Of a stretch of 64,000 nucleotides of DNA, positions 1-9,550 are shown piece by piece; within the stretch, counting starts at the first letter, position 1; every line of letters begins with the position of its first letter. The stretch is from positions 462,114 to 526,113 of the forward strand of contig PUDQ02000079.1 of assembly GCA_002964805.2 (NCBI GenBank), written 5' to 3'. Source of the DNA: Trametes villosa. Taxonomy: Eukaryota > Basidiomycota > Agaricomycetes > Polyporales > Polyporaceae. The notes under the pieces are model-generated. The model was not told the DNA's origin and searched no databases. It saw nothing but the letters and a program-made list of their open reading frames with translations. A program made the translations under genes and the position numbers.

Positions 1-391
1 TTAGCATGCCCTTCTGCAGCACATGGCAGTAGACCATGAACTTACGAGTCAAGGGGAGCGGGCTACCGCGGTCACGGCTGAGGTACATGGTGTGTGTGAG
101 CAGGTGCTCCAAGGCTCCAAGGCAGCTGTGACCTACCTAGAGTCGAACTTGTTACCGTTCGAGAACAGCGTGCCGGTCTGCAGAGTCCATTTAGTATCTC
201 TGCCATTCCGTGACATTTTACAAGCAACTCACGTAGTGGACTTGCAGACGGTCTCCATTCTGCGACCTGACCTTGCAGTCCGCAGGCACGAACGTCGTGT
301 CGATCTTCAGCTCCGTCGGGGTGTCCTGTGCCGAGACTGCCAGCGCAAGCACAAGAGCAGAGATACAGCCGAGGACGCGCATGAAGAACAT
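1..391 (-). CDS. FKBP-type peptidyl-prolyl isomerase of the secretory pathway (5' part, runs off left edge)
   Basis: The start is the ATG at 391-389, giving MFFMRVLGCISALVLALAVS, a clear signal peptide. It is followed by TELKIDTTFVPADC and then GDRLQVHY, typical of the N-terminus of ER-type FKBPs (FKBP2 family). Three exons can be followed: 391-233, 177-137 and 77-46. The second reads TGTLFSNGNKFDS and the third RDRGSP, both matching the FKBP fold. The rest of the domain, including the active-site tryptophan region, lies beyond the left edge, and I could not fix the next acceptor. FKBPs catalyse proline cis-trans isomerisation and help fold secreted proteins. The gene is divergent from the eL39 gene, with 258 bp between start codons. 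Confidence 0.85.
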
Positions 392-649
392 GTCGTGAAT
401 ACAGGAGTCGTCGACGAGGAGGATGGGGTGCGAGACGGAGGGGTGAATGGGCGCCAAGCCCCGGGAACGCGTCGCGCCACGACACGTCGCGCGCCTGTGG
501 CTGTGATTTCACGACTGTGGGAAAGTGCACGTGCAGGACTCCCGAATGCGGAAGCTTAGTCAGAACTGTACAGGGCAGACGTTCGCCAACCTTAATTTTC
601 CTCCCTTTTCCACCGACCGCCGCACGCCCCGCCGACGACACCAAGAACG

Positions 650-1007
650 ATGGTATGTCGCTGCGTTTCACGATGCTGGGCCTCCTACGGTCGCATATGA
701 GGATGCCGTGCTGATTGCAGTGATTTGGTGTGTGTAGCCTTCCCAGAAGACTTTCCGCACGAAGCGCATCCTCGCGAAGGCCTCGCGCCAGAACCGGTGA
801 GTTTCACAGGATCGCAGGAGTTGAGGAGAGGTGAATTAAGACGTGTGCGTTAGCCCCATCCCCCAGTGGTTCCGCCTCAAGTCGGATACCAAAATCCAGG
901 TGCGTTCAGCCCAGTCTTGACAGCTTGACTTTTGAGTTAAACCGAGCTCTCCTCTGCAGTACAACGCCAAGCGTCGTCACTGGAGGCGCACCAAGCTCAA
1001 CATCTAA
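650..1007 (+). CDS. RPL39: 60S ribosomal protein eL39
   Basis: Four exons, 650-652, 738-796, 854-899 and 960-1007, join to a 51-residue basic protein. It begins MPSQKTFRTKRILAKASRQN, contains PIPQWFRLKSDTKIQYNAKR and ends RRTKLNI. This is the full length and near-invariant sequence of eL39, which lies at the polypeptide exit tunnel of the large ribosomal subunit. The first exon carries only the ATG, directly followed by a GTATGT donor, so the start codon is split from the rest by an 85-bp intron. Each joint keeps the frame (3+59+46+48 nt). The gene is too short and too divided to be found by scanning for long open frames. Confidence 0.97.
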
Positions 1008-1832
1008 GCCGCCCACTCCATTCCTCGCACCAGCCAGCCATCATCATGCCGCTGTTGTAGTTGTATTGGGGGCTTAGAGTATGACCGGGAGGGCGGTCGG
1101 ACACCAGGCCGGGCCTCCTCGCACGCACCACCGGGACCGCATCCGCACCGCGCACGCACTCACATGTATCGCTCTGTTACTGGCCTATGGCACTCGCTAA
1201 AATATCCGCATGCGCTATGACATTTCGCTTCGCTTCATCGACTCGCTTGCCAGAAAACATCGCCGCTCTCGCTAGGAAGTTGGGCGATGGTTACCGACAC
1301 AACGAGTATCCCAGCCTCAGAATCCCGTTGCAAGACAAGTCTGGATACTATTCCTTGATACCCACACTGTCGGACACCCATATGCATGCCGGGCCTTACG
1401 GATTTACTCTGGATATCTGATCCATCCACATCCGTTGAACTGAATGGCAATGTTGTCAGACGGTAAAAGTATCCGCCAGATGCTCTAAATCTACTACAAA
1501 TCTACAGCGCCGAGTGGGTAACCCTTCCTCATACCCCATGGCATGCGACCTTCGGTGTGTGTCTGGAGGTTGCTTCAAGTTTGAAATTTTACCGCATATG
1601 TCCATATATATCCAGGCGGAGCGTCCTTGGAGGCCAATAGCTTCTGATCCTAACAAGACCAAACATCCATCAGCCACGTGCGCCCCGTCCACCGTGCCAC
1701 AAGTGGCGGCAGCCACGCTCTTTACCTTGTACACGTATCACTCGGCCGTCTGTTTGACCGCCCTACTAGCACATTGTGTGCCCTAATAACCTTGTCTATC
1801 GGATCTCGAGGATACACGGTCACGCCAACAAG
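1008..1832. other. Intergenic region, eL39 to Get1
   Basis: About 825 bp. Short open frames occur on both strands, but none shows a recognisable domain or splice pattern. It presumably holds the eL39 3' UTR and the Get1 promoter. Confidence 0.5.
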
Positions 1833-2637
1833 ATGACACTAATGGCGACCCTCTTCGTGCTGGTCTTCGTGACCGAGCTAATCTCATGGATTGGAAAGAG
1901 TGTCCTGCTAGAATTTGTGCGTAGCACCGCACTATCATGGAAACGATACGCTTAACAGAACGCTTGCTGTGTGCCACTGCAGGTATTCGCATTGTACCTG
2001 CGCATATTCTACAGCTCGACCGCGGCGCGCCAGCGCAAGCTGAAATCCGAGATCCTGCTGAACAAGAAAGAGCTGCTGCAGACGAGCGCACAGGACCAGT
2101 TCGCGAAGTGGGCCAAGCTGAGGCGGAGCGTAGACAAGGGGCTGGCGGATCTTGAGAAGCTCAGTAAGTCAGGAGGCCCCTCCCTCTGTGCTCGGCATCG
2201 CTCTAGAGCCCGCTCCCCGCACCCCCCTCTGCCGCTGCGCCCCCTTCCCCACATAGCGAGCCCCCGCGCACCCCTCCCCGTGAATTTCTGCCCGCCCCGG
2301 TACCGCATGCTGACCGAGCGCACCCAATACAGACGGCGAGGTCGCCTCGGCGCGGACGTCCTTCTCGCTCAAGTTCAACTCCGCGATGTGGGTGATGACG
2401 ACCGGGCTGCAGTTCGTGATCGGCTGGTGGTACCGCAAGGCGGCGGTGTTCTACCTGCCCCCGGGCTGGTTTGGGCCGCTCGCGTGGGTGCTCGCGTTCC
2501 CCTTCGCGCCCGCGGGCTCGGTGAGCTGCGGGATGTGGCAGATGGCGTGCAGGCGGGTGATCAAGGTCGGCGAGCGCGTCGCGAGAGAGGTGCTCGCGTC
2601 GTCGCAGGCAGGTGAGTACCACACCAGTTCCAATTAG
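1833..2637 (+). CDS. GET1: Get1/WRB-type receptor for tail-anchored protein insertion
   Basis: Three exons, 1833-1916, 1983-2163 and 2333-2637, give 189 residues. The protein opens with a hydrophobic helix ([20 protein letters not shown]), followed by a long charged coiled coil rich in Lys, Glu and Arg ([20 protein letters not shown]). Two further hydrophobic stretches follow ([20 protein letters not shown] and [14 protein letters not shown]). This three-helix layout with a cytosolic coiled coil is that of Get1/WRB, which with Get2 receives tail-anchored proteins from the Get3 ATPase at the ER membrane. The reading stops at TAG 2635-2637 after [20 protein letters not shown] just before this could instead be a donor leading to another exon, so the last few residues are uncertain. 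Confidence 0.9.
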
Positions 2638-3317
2638 CATGCCCGAACGCGGACGTGCTCCGTTGTGGCACGCCGTTCGCCGTTGTCGGATTCGGACGGA
2701 CGCGCCCGACGGCAGTGGCGTCTGTGCGGGCGTGCGCGTTTGGAAATGACGGAGGCTGATGTTGGGTTCGCGGGACCGCGATCAGGATCAACGGGGCCCG
2801 TTCCGTCGGAAGAGCAGGGGAAGGAGAAGACGGAGGCGCGCGCGAAGGGAGAGTGAGGGGGCCCGAGGGGGCTATTCTGGGCCGGCTTGTACTCGCTGTA
2901 TGTACACCTTATCATAACGCACAGCTCGGATATCTCTGCTGGGAGTGCGCGGGCACAGGGCAACCGCATGAAGCCGTCGCGATACCGAGCGGAGAGGATC
3001 CGACGGGAGGCAGCGAGACGGAACGCACGGGACTGCCGGCGACGCGCACGGTGGCGGAGGTGGCTCGCGAGGGGCGCTGCTGGAAGCGGAGTCCCGGGCT
3101 TCGGGGGATCGGCGGGGAGGGGTTCCGGGGTCCGTGCTCTGGGGTAGGAAGCACGTGAAAGGGAATATGACGCTCCTCCAGCCCGCCCTCCCGTCGCGGA
3201 GAGCCGCCACAACCAAGAGTACATATACGCCATGCCCATTCCACCACTCCCTCCTATCAACCGCCCCCCGCTCTCCCACACACCACCACCACCACCACCA
3301 TAACACCAATCACAACC
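2638..3317. other. Intergenic region upstream of malate synthase
   Basis: About 680 bp. Long open frames on the - strand here are low-complexity, Arg/Ser/Pro-rich readings of GC-rich DNA, with no domain. The segment 3290-3300 holds a short CCA/CAC run just before the malate synthase start. Probably 3' UTR plus promoter. Confidence 0.5.
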
Positions 3318-5153
3318 ATGGTCGCCGGCGTGCAGATTCACTCATCACAGGCAAAGGACGCCCAGCAGCAGATCCTCACCGAGGACGCGCTCAAGTTCCT
3401 CGCAGCCCTCCACAGGACGTTCGAGTCCACCCGCCAGAGCCTCCTCGTCGCCCGCGAGACGGTCCAGCAGCGCCTCGATGCCGGCCAGCAGCTCGACTTC
3501 CCTCCCGAGACCGCGCACATTCGCGCTGACCCCTCGTGGATCTGTGCCGCGCCTGGCCCCGGTCTTGAGGACAGGCGGGTAGAGATCACTGGCCCCACCG
3601 ACCGCAAGATGGTCATCAACGCGCTGAACAGCGGCACGAAGACGTTCATGGCCGACTTCGAAGGTGCGTGTGTGAACGCGTCCCATGCTATCGCGCGTCG
3701 TGCTCACGGTGCGATACAGACGCGAACTCTCCCACCTTTGCGAACATGCTCAACGGCCAGGTCAACCTTCGCGACGCGATTCGCCGGCAGATCGACTTCG
3801 AGTCGGGCGGCAAGGCGTACAAGCTGAAGGAGAACCCCGCGGTGCTCATCGTTCGGTTAGTGCCAACTCTAAAACCCTATATGACGTTCTCTGACATCAC
3901 ACTGCAGTCCCCGTGGATGGCATTTGGACGAGCCCCGTGTCACTGTGGACAACCAGCCCCTGTCCGGCTCCCTATTCGACTTCGCGCTCTACTTCTTCCA
4001 CAACGCGCACGAGCTCATCAAGCGCGGGTCGGGCCCGTACTTCTACCTCCCGAAGATGGAACACTACCTCGAAGCGCGTCTGTGGAACGACGTCTTCAAC
4101 TTCTCGCAGTCCTACATCGGCCTCCCCCACGGCACCATCCGCGCCACTGTCCTCATCGAGACCCTCCCCGCGGCGTTCCAGATGGAGGAGATTCTCTTCG
4201 AGCTCCGCACCCACTCTGCTGGCCTTAACTGCGGTCGGTGAGTACCATGCGAATACTCGCCGAGGTTTACGATGCTCATGTACGCGACTCTAGCTGGGAT
4301 TACATCTTCAGCTTCATCAAGCGCCGTCGCGCTGACCGGAGCGCGGTTCTTCCTGACCGCAAGGACGTGACGATGGAGGTCGGCTTCATGGACTCCTACG
4401 TCCGCCTGCTCATCCAGACCTGCCACAAGTACGTCTCGCCTAGCTTTCTATCTCCTCCAGCGACTGACGACCTGCTACAGGCGCCGCGTAGCCGCGATGG
4501 GTGGCATGTCCGCGCAAATCCCCATCAAGAACGACCCCAAGGCGAACGAGGTCGCGATGAACAAGGTGCGCGCCGACAAGCTGCGCGAGGTCACCAACGG
4601 GCACGACGGCACCTGGATCGCGCACCCGCTCATCAACGAGATCGCAATGGACATCTTCAACAAGCATATGCTCGGCCCGAACCAGTACCACGTCCGGCGC
4701 GAGGACGTGCGCGTCGCCGCTGCCGACCTCCTGAACACGAAGGTGCCCGGCGAGATCACGCTCGAGGGCGTGCGCTCGAACGTCGCGACGTCGCTTGCAT
4801 ACAGCGCGGCGTGGCTCGGCGGCAACGGGTGCATCCCGCTGAACTGGCTCATGGAGGACGCGGCGACGGCGGAGATCACGCGCATCCAGCTCTGGCAGTG
4901 GGTCAAGTACGGGATGCGCATCGCGGATTCCGGCGAGGTCATCACCGCGGCGTGGGTGGACGCGCTCATCGACGAGATCGCGCCGACGCTCAAGAGTGCG
5001 GCCGTCACGGAGGAGAACCTGAGCATCGTTGCGCGGTACCTCAAGGGCCAGGTGCGGAAGGAGTGGCCGAGCGAGTTCCTCACGAGCGACCTCATGGGCT
5101 ACCTCGCGGTCCGGGATGGGTGCCCCGCGCAGTGGCAGCGGAGCGTGCTCTGA
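3318..5153 (+). CDS. Malate synthase (glyoxylate cycle)
   Basis: Five exons, 3318-3663, 3720-3855, 3908-4237, 4294-4428 and 4481-5153, join to 539 residues, the usual length of eukaryotic malate synthase. The enzyme condenses glyoxylate with acetyl-CoA to malate and lets fungi grow on C2 compounds and fatty acids. Visible family motifs are the N-terminal [20 protein letters not shown], then MADFED, and the signature [18 protein letters not shown], which crosses intron 3 exactly when spliced. Further on are [20 protein letters not shown] and [10 protein letters not shown]. The C-terminus reads QWQRSVL, not the SKL-like tripeptide expected for peroxisomal import. The start is the first ATG after a pyrimidine-rich leader and gives an intact N-terminal domain. 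Confidence 0.97.
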
Positions 5154-6074
5154 GCGCTGAGCGGCTGGGGGTTCGCCTTGGACAGTCCTGTATGATTATT
5201 CTTTCGCTCCCGGTTGGGTTTACCACTGTACATTAGCAACATCCTACTGAGCGCAAACAATTCTTTCAAACCTCACACGGATGCGTGCGCCTGCCTGTCT
5301 GAGCCAGCAACTTGCAAGAGGCCTGTTGTGGCTGTGTTTGGGTCATAGCGCGCCGACCTTGCGACTTTGCTTGCCTTCTCCCTTCCACCACCATCCTCTT
5401 TACTGAAGTTCTCCGCATAGTATGGCTCCTATGCGTATGCGTATGCGCAGGCTCGCCTTTCGCGAATAGATGAAGACCGTACTGCGTATGCAGGGCGTTA
5501 TCCCCTCAACACGGTACGTCGTTCAGTGTGTCCGACGGCGAGACGTCTCCGCCATATCACTAGCTTGGTCCAAGGCGCTGAATGACGTAGTTCATGATAT
5601 ATAGGCTTCGACGAAGGCTGTTTGATTGTCTCACCTCTTTCGTAGGTCTGCGTCTGAGCGACGAACAGAGATCCCGCCCGCGCTGAGCCTACAGCCACGA
5701 GAATGGGCCGCGACACTGTGGCTTTCCAATCTACGGACGTCCGTCGTTCTAGGGCTCTGCGTGCGTCGCGCTGTCCTCTGTTACTGGGCTCTGCAGTGCT
5801 TAACAGTCCGTCAACGCTTGGACAATGTCGCGCTTTGCACGACTGGCCTGTTGGTGGGTTGGTCCACAGACCCGCTTAGCCAACCAGATGGCTGTCCAAG
5901 CGAGGCATGCGTTCATCGTATAAGAGGTGAGCAGCTCCCCGCCCCCAGCCTCATTCACCACCCGCCGCCTTGCGCTCAGAACCCCAAGAGAACTGCCTCC
6001 TACCCAGCATAAAATAGCATCATGAACGCTCGTGCAGGTGAGCGTCGTCGCTCCAGGTAGCGGTGTTGCGGTAG
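5154..6074. other. Intergenic region, malate synthase to split LRR gene
   Basis: About 920 bp. It contains a short repeat of TATGCG units near 5430-5450. No protein-coding pattern is recognised. Confidence 0.5.
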
Positions 6075-8393
6075 ATGACCGACGTCCGGTCCGTACCAGC
6101 ACGCGCATATGCTGGCAGCCTGATAGCTACTCTGGTCGACGGAGCGGTTCTCGAGATGCCCTTGAAGGACGGGAACCCGGAGCTCCAGCCTGTTATCCGG
6201 CGTATCAAGACACTCGTCGTGACCCTCCCGATGAGGGGATGGCCGTTCCTGCAGCAACTGCTTTCGCAGGGCCTCCCTGCCTGCGAGGTCCTGCGTATTC
6301 AAGTTGATCTGGTGCTCCGATCCACGGACGGCCTCCTCGAAGATCCGCCATACTGTGCGCTCCAGCAGCAAAAGTTGCCGCGCCTCTTCGACCTGGAAGT
6401 CTGCAATGCTTTGGTTTACTTTGATCCGGGCTTGTGTGCTCGCTTGCGGCACCTTCGCTTGAAGCTGGACAGGCGGGCCCCGAGGAGGAACAAGTCGTGT
6501 CTGCTTCGTCAACTTATCGCCCAATGCGAGCACTTGGAGATTCTCGAGGTCGAGAGTAGTATCGACATAACAGACGCTGAAGGCACCCTACCCCTGATCT
6601 CCCTCGGCGACCATCTCGAACTGCGCTCTGTCGTCTTCAAAGACGAACCACGGATCGTCTCTCGGTTTCTCAGCTTCTTCTTCTTCCCGGCTCACGTCGC
6701 GAGCGTCATCGCCATCGGCCTGGTAGGCCGAGACTCCCACCTAGGTCTTCGTGCACTGTTTCCGCCCGATCTGGAGGTCCTGCCGCGCCTTCTCCAGGCG
6801 ACCTCGCTGGTCGTATATGACACTATGGAAGACGGTGCTATTTTGACTGCGCTGGCTACGGACGGCTCCCGGTTGGACCTAAAACTACTGTCTACGCATA
6901 GTGGCGATGAGCGGGCTCTCGAGCAGCGCAGAGGCGGCATTCTGTTCCACTCCATGATCCAGTGTCTCGATCTGCTTCACGGTGCACCTGTTCGCCAACT
7001 GGATCTGAAGGGGGCCTTGCTAGGCGTTCCAAAGTCGTCTTGGGTTGCTCTGCTCGACAACTTCCCGGCGCTCCAGGAGATTGCCATCCAGGACACGCCA
7101 TACGGTGCCAATCGCTCGTTCGAGTATTTCTTCGCCGCGCTGGCCGTGCGCACGCAACAAGGGCGGGTGATCTGTCCGCACCGGCTGAATCAGTCAGCAC
7201 ACCGGGCGGCCGCCCGCCTCGCCTCCCTCCCCGCTGAGCACCTGCTCCACAAGTTCGTCATCCGCTGCTCAACGCGCGTCCCCCGCTTTCACCACACTCC
7301 CCTCCACAAGCTCTTCCGTGCTTTCCCCGACCTTCGCAACGTTGCCCCGGCACGACCACCAACTGCACGCGCGTCCGAAGACGACGACGCCCTCACCGTG
7401 TCGGTGGCAGAAGACAAGGAGAAAGCTCGCGCCCAGGCGCTGGAGGCGTTGGAAGGGACGGGGGTGTGTGTCTTCGTGCAAGGGTGCGTCTCCGGCACCA
7501 CACTGGGCGCCGCCGCAGTGGTCGCAACAGGTACCGGCGGGAGCGTGTCCTGTGGAGTGTCCCTCGGGCCCGCCGCTTTGCGGCAGGCGCACGACGGGAC
7601 ATTAGCAGCGATCACGTTGGCGTTGTGCGCGATTATGCGTTGCCCTCGGGCAACTCGCGCCAGCGTCCTTGTCCCGGACCGCACCGCGATCCATATGGTC
7701 GTGTCCCAACCGGACCACCCCCTCTCCAGGCTCTTCCTGGAGAGGCTGAGCACGATACGGCGCCGCGCCCGCTCCTCCCTTCGCGTTCAGCTCGTCTGGG
7801 CGCCCCTCCGCGCCAAGGACCACGCTTGCGCCGCGCGTACACGCGATCGCGCACTCTTGGCCGCGGGGGGATCGGAGTCCCAGGAGCCGGAACTCCCTCG
7901 AGCCGTCGTGGATGCGCTTCGCAATCTGCGCACCGAGCGGCCAGTACTCCAGAAGCAGCACGACGCGGTCCTGCTCGAGCGGTGGAAGACGATCTGGCTG
8001 GAGTCCCCTCAAGGCAGACGCTGCGCGCGGGCTGTGGACGACTCGCCTCCGAACACCAAGGGGCACCCGATCTACCGCGGCTTGTCCCGTGCACAGTGCA
8101 GCGTCCTCACCCAGCTGCGCAGCGGCCACGTCGGGCTGAACGCCTACTTGGCGCGCATCCGCGCGGTCGACTCCCCTCTCTGCTCCCGGTGCCTAATCCC
8201 GGAGACCCCCGCCCACTTCTTGCTCACATGCAGGCGGTACACGGCAGAGCGGCACGCGCTGCGCCGAGCAGTCGACGGGCCGCTGTCGTTGCGCAGCACG
8301 ATTGGCAATGTCAAGGCCCGTGCAGCGGTGCTGGAGTACGTACAGGCCACCGGACGCTTCGAGGCGTACCGTCTCGGAGGCGCGCCCGCCTAG
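6075..8393 (+). CDS. Fusion open frame: host LRR part plus LINE C-terminal region (772 aa)
   Basis: One uninterrupted frame of 772 codons covers the host LRR segment (residues 1-368) and then, by insertion in the same frame, the C-terminal part of a non-LTR retrotransposon. The retroelement part begins with a linker typical of fungal Tad1-like elements (AAARLASLPAEHLLHKFV, LHKLFRAFPDLR). It continues through a domain in the RNase H position (LGAAAVVATG … RTAIHMV … VQLVWAP). It ends with a zinc-knuckle-like CX2CX7HX4C motif in PLCSRCLIPETPAHFLLTC (about residues 699-717). Whether this chimera is transcribed and stable is unknown; the frame match may simply be chance. Stop is TAG 8391-8393. Confidence 0.6.
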   Translation: MTDVRSVPARAYAGSLIATLVDGAVLEMPLKDGNPELQPVIRRIKTLVVTLPMRGWPFLQQLLSQGLPACEVLRIQVDLVLRSTDGLLEDPPYCALQQQKLPRLFDLEVCNALVYFDPGLCARLRHLRLKLDRRAPRRNKSCLLRQLIAQCEHLEILEVESSIDITDAEGTLPLISLGDHLELRSVVFKDEPRIVSRFLSFFFFPAHVASVIAIGLVGRDSHLGLRALFPPDLEVLPRLLQATSLVVYDTMEDGAILTALATDGSRLDLKLLSTHSGDERALEQRRGGILFHSMIQCLDLLHGAPVRQLDLKGALLGVPKSSWVALLDNFPALQEIAIQDTPYGANRSFEYFFAALAVRTQQGRVICPHRLNQSAHRAAARLASLPAEHLLHKFVIRCSTRVPRFHHTPLHKLFRAFPDLRNVAPARPPTARASEDDDALTVSVAEDKEKARAQALEALEGTGVCVFVQGCVSGTTLGAAAVVATGTGGSVSCGVSLGPAALRQAHDGTLAAITLALCAIMRCPRATRASVLVPDRTAIHMVVSQPDHPLSRLFLERLSTIRRRARSSLRVQLVWAPLRAKDHACAARTRDRALLAAGGSESQEPELPRAVVDALRNLRTERPVLQKQHDAVLLERWKTIWLESPQGRRCARAVDDSPPNTKGHPIYRGLSRAQCSVLTQLRSGHVGLNAYLARIRAVDSPLCSRCLIPETPAHFLLTCRRYTAERHALRRAVDGPLSLRSTIGNVKARAAVLEYVQATGRFEAYRLGGAPA
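7170..7180. repeat. LINE target-site duplication, left copy
   Basis: ATCTGTCCGCA, identical to 8832-8842. In the host reading it encodes part of VICP. Confidence 0.85.
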
Positions 8394-8810
8394 TACCCGA
8401 CGCCCGCGCGACGACAGCGCCGTCCTCCCCGCGACCCCTACTCCTCTCCCGCATTCCCCATACCCCCATTTCCTTTCCTTCTACTTTCCTTTCCCATTTT
8501 CTTCTTGTTTCCTTTCCCTACACCGGCTTCGGCGGTCTACTAGAGGCTGGTACCTCTCGGCTCCCCTCGGACACGCCGCCCACCCCATTCCGTTCATGTC
8601 TGTCATACCCCCTCGCGTACACTTCCTCTCACTCTCGCCTGCAACGGCGTTAGCTACGTACACCCCGGCTCGTTCTCTCCCACTGCTACCCTCCCCGTAC
8701 CTCATATCCCGTCCCGCCCCACATGTCGTCGTCTCATGCCGCCCGCGTAGTATAATGCCAGTGGCAACATCGGCCGTAACCGGCCTCCGTGCCACTATAA
8801 TCAATGATCA

Positions 8811-8834
8811 TATCTATCTATCTATCTATCTATC
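8811..8834 (+). repeat. (TATC)6 microsatellite tail of the LINE
   Basis: Six TATC units at the 3' end of the element, directly before the right target-site duplication. Such simple tails are usual for non-LTR elements that lack poly(A). Confidence 0.9.
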
Positions 8835-8842
8835 TGTCCGCA
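8832..8842. repeat. LINE target-site duplication, right copy
   Basis: ATCTGTCCGCA, identical to 7170-7180. The host gene resumes at 8843 with CTTCGACACC in the correct phase. Confidence 0.85.
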
Positions 8843-9098
8843 GCTTCGACACCTCCGACTGAGGGGCCGGATTCACAACAACCGCTTGACGGAAGCTATC
8901 ATGCGTCGTATGCACGCCCGCGCGGCGTATGGTGCGCGGCGCCTGGAGACGCTGCAGGTGGAGCTGTTCGCTGAGGACCACTACTTCCACCACCGGACGG
9001 AGTGGGCGGTGCTGAAGAAGGTGCTTGCCCCGTTCACCGCCGAGGTGAAGGTGATAGGACATCGTGCGGCTAGTCCAGAGGGCGTGATGTTGAACTGA

Positions 9099-9550
9099 CG
9101 CGATACTGCGCGGTCAACGCGGACGAGGGGAGGGTGAGGAGGATTGCGCTCTGTTTGCTGCGACAGCCTAGATGAAAATATCGCTTTGGGGGAGTTTAGA
9201 AGGGGTAACCCTGCCGGGCTTGAGTACTCGTGCTGTAGAAAGTAGTACTGGAAGATATGTTATAATAGAACCAAATCCACTATGCTTAATCGATCAGGGG
9301 TATCATCCAAGGTATTGTGAAAGTCTGAGCTCGGTGAGGGGCGAACTCTACGATTGCCAAACTGGGCGATCGGTCGGAAGCGCCGGATGCGTGCTTGGGC
9401 TCTAGGAGGACGGCCAATTAATGCTTGGCATCCTCCACCATTCTCTTCCAAACGCACGCATCGCTTAACCTAGCTGTTCAACACATACACTGGGTGTACA
9501 CTCGAATTCGACGCTACAACTCGCATCGCTGCTCCCATAAACTTGCAAGG
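9099..9550. other. Intergenic region upstream of the kinase-like gene
   Basis: About 450 bp, more AT-rich than the flanking genes. No coding pattern is recognised. Confidence 0.5.

Larger units (their letters stand above)
7181..8842 (+). mobile_element. 5'-truncated non-LTR (Tad1-like LINE) retrotransposon insertion
   Basis: The insert lies between two copies of ATCTGTCCGCA, at 7170-7180 and 8832-8842, an 11-bp target-site duplication. It holds only the 3' end of the element: the linker, the RNase H-like region and the CX2CX7HX4C tail (coding to 8393). About 420 bp of pyrimidine-rich 3' UTR follow, ending in a (TATC)6 tail. Same-strand insertion, 5' truncation, a simple-sequence tail and a variable-length duplication are hallmarks of target-primed reverse transcription. 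No reverse transcriptase or endonuclease is present, so this copy is dead. The exact right boundary is uncertain by a few bases because the tail and the duplication both contain ATC. Confidence 0.88.
6075..9098 (+). pseudogene. Leucine-rich-repeat (F-box-associated-like) gene interrupted by a LINE
   Basis: The host coding sequence runs 6075-7180, is interrupted, and resumes at 8843-9098. Removing the inserted segment and one copy of the 11-bp duplication restores one frame across the joint (…VICPQLRHLRLRG…) and a 453-residue protein ending at TGA 9096-9098. The N-terminal part shows repeated leucine-rich units, e.g. LPRLFDLEVC, LRHLRLKLDR, CEHLEILEVE and LQEIAIQDTP, as in LRR regions of basidiomycete F-box-type proteins. 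No F-box itself is visible at the present N-terminus. The tail, from 8843, encodes LTEAIMRRMHARAAYGARRL and LETLQVELFA. The function of the host protein is unknown. In this genome copy the gene cannot make its normal C-terminus unless the insert is spliced out. Confidence 0.8.

Noticed and set aside
3282..3302. CCA/CAC run as a coding His repeat
   Set aside because: It lies in the 5' leader of malate synthase just before the start codon; no gene structure supports translation.
6020..6074. Alternative start of the split LRR gene at an upstream ATG with a short intron
   Set aside because: The implied intron is only about 37 bp, shorter than any other in the window. The ATG at 6075 was kept.
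7466..8653. 395-codon frame overlapping the LINE region in another frame
   Set aside because: Arg/Ala/Pro-rich shadow of the retroelement frame; the matching protein features (linker, zinc-knuckle) are all in the 6075-8393 frame.
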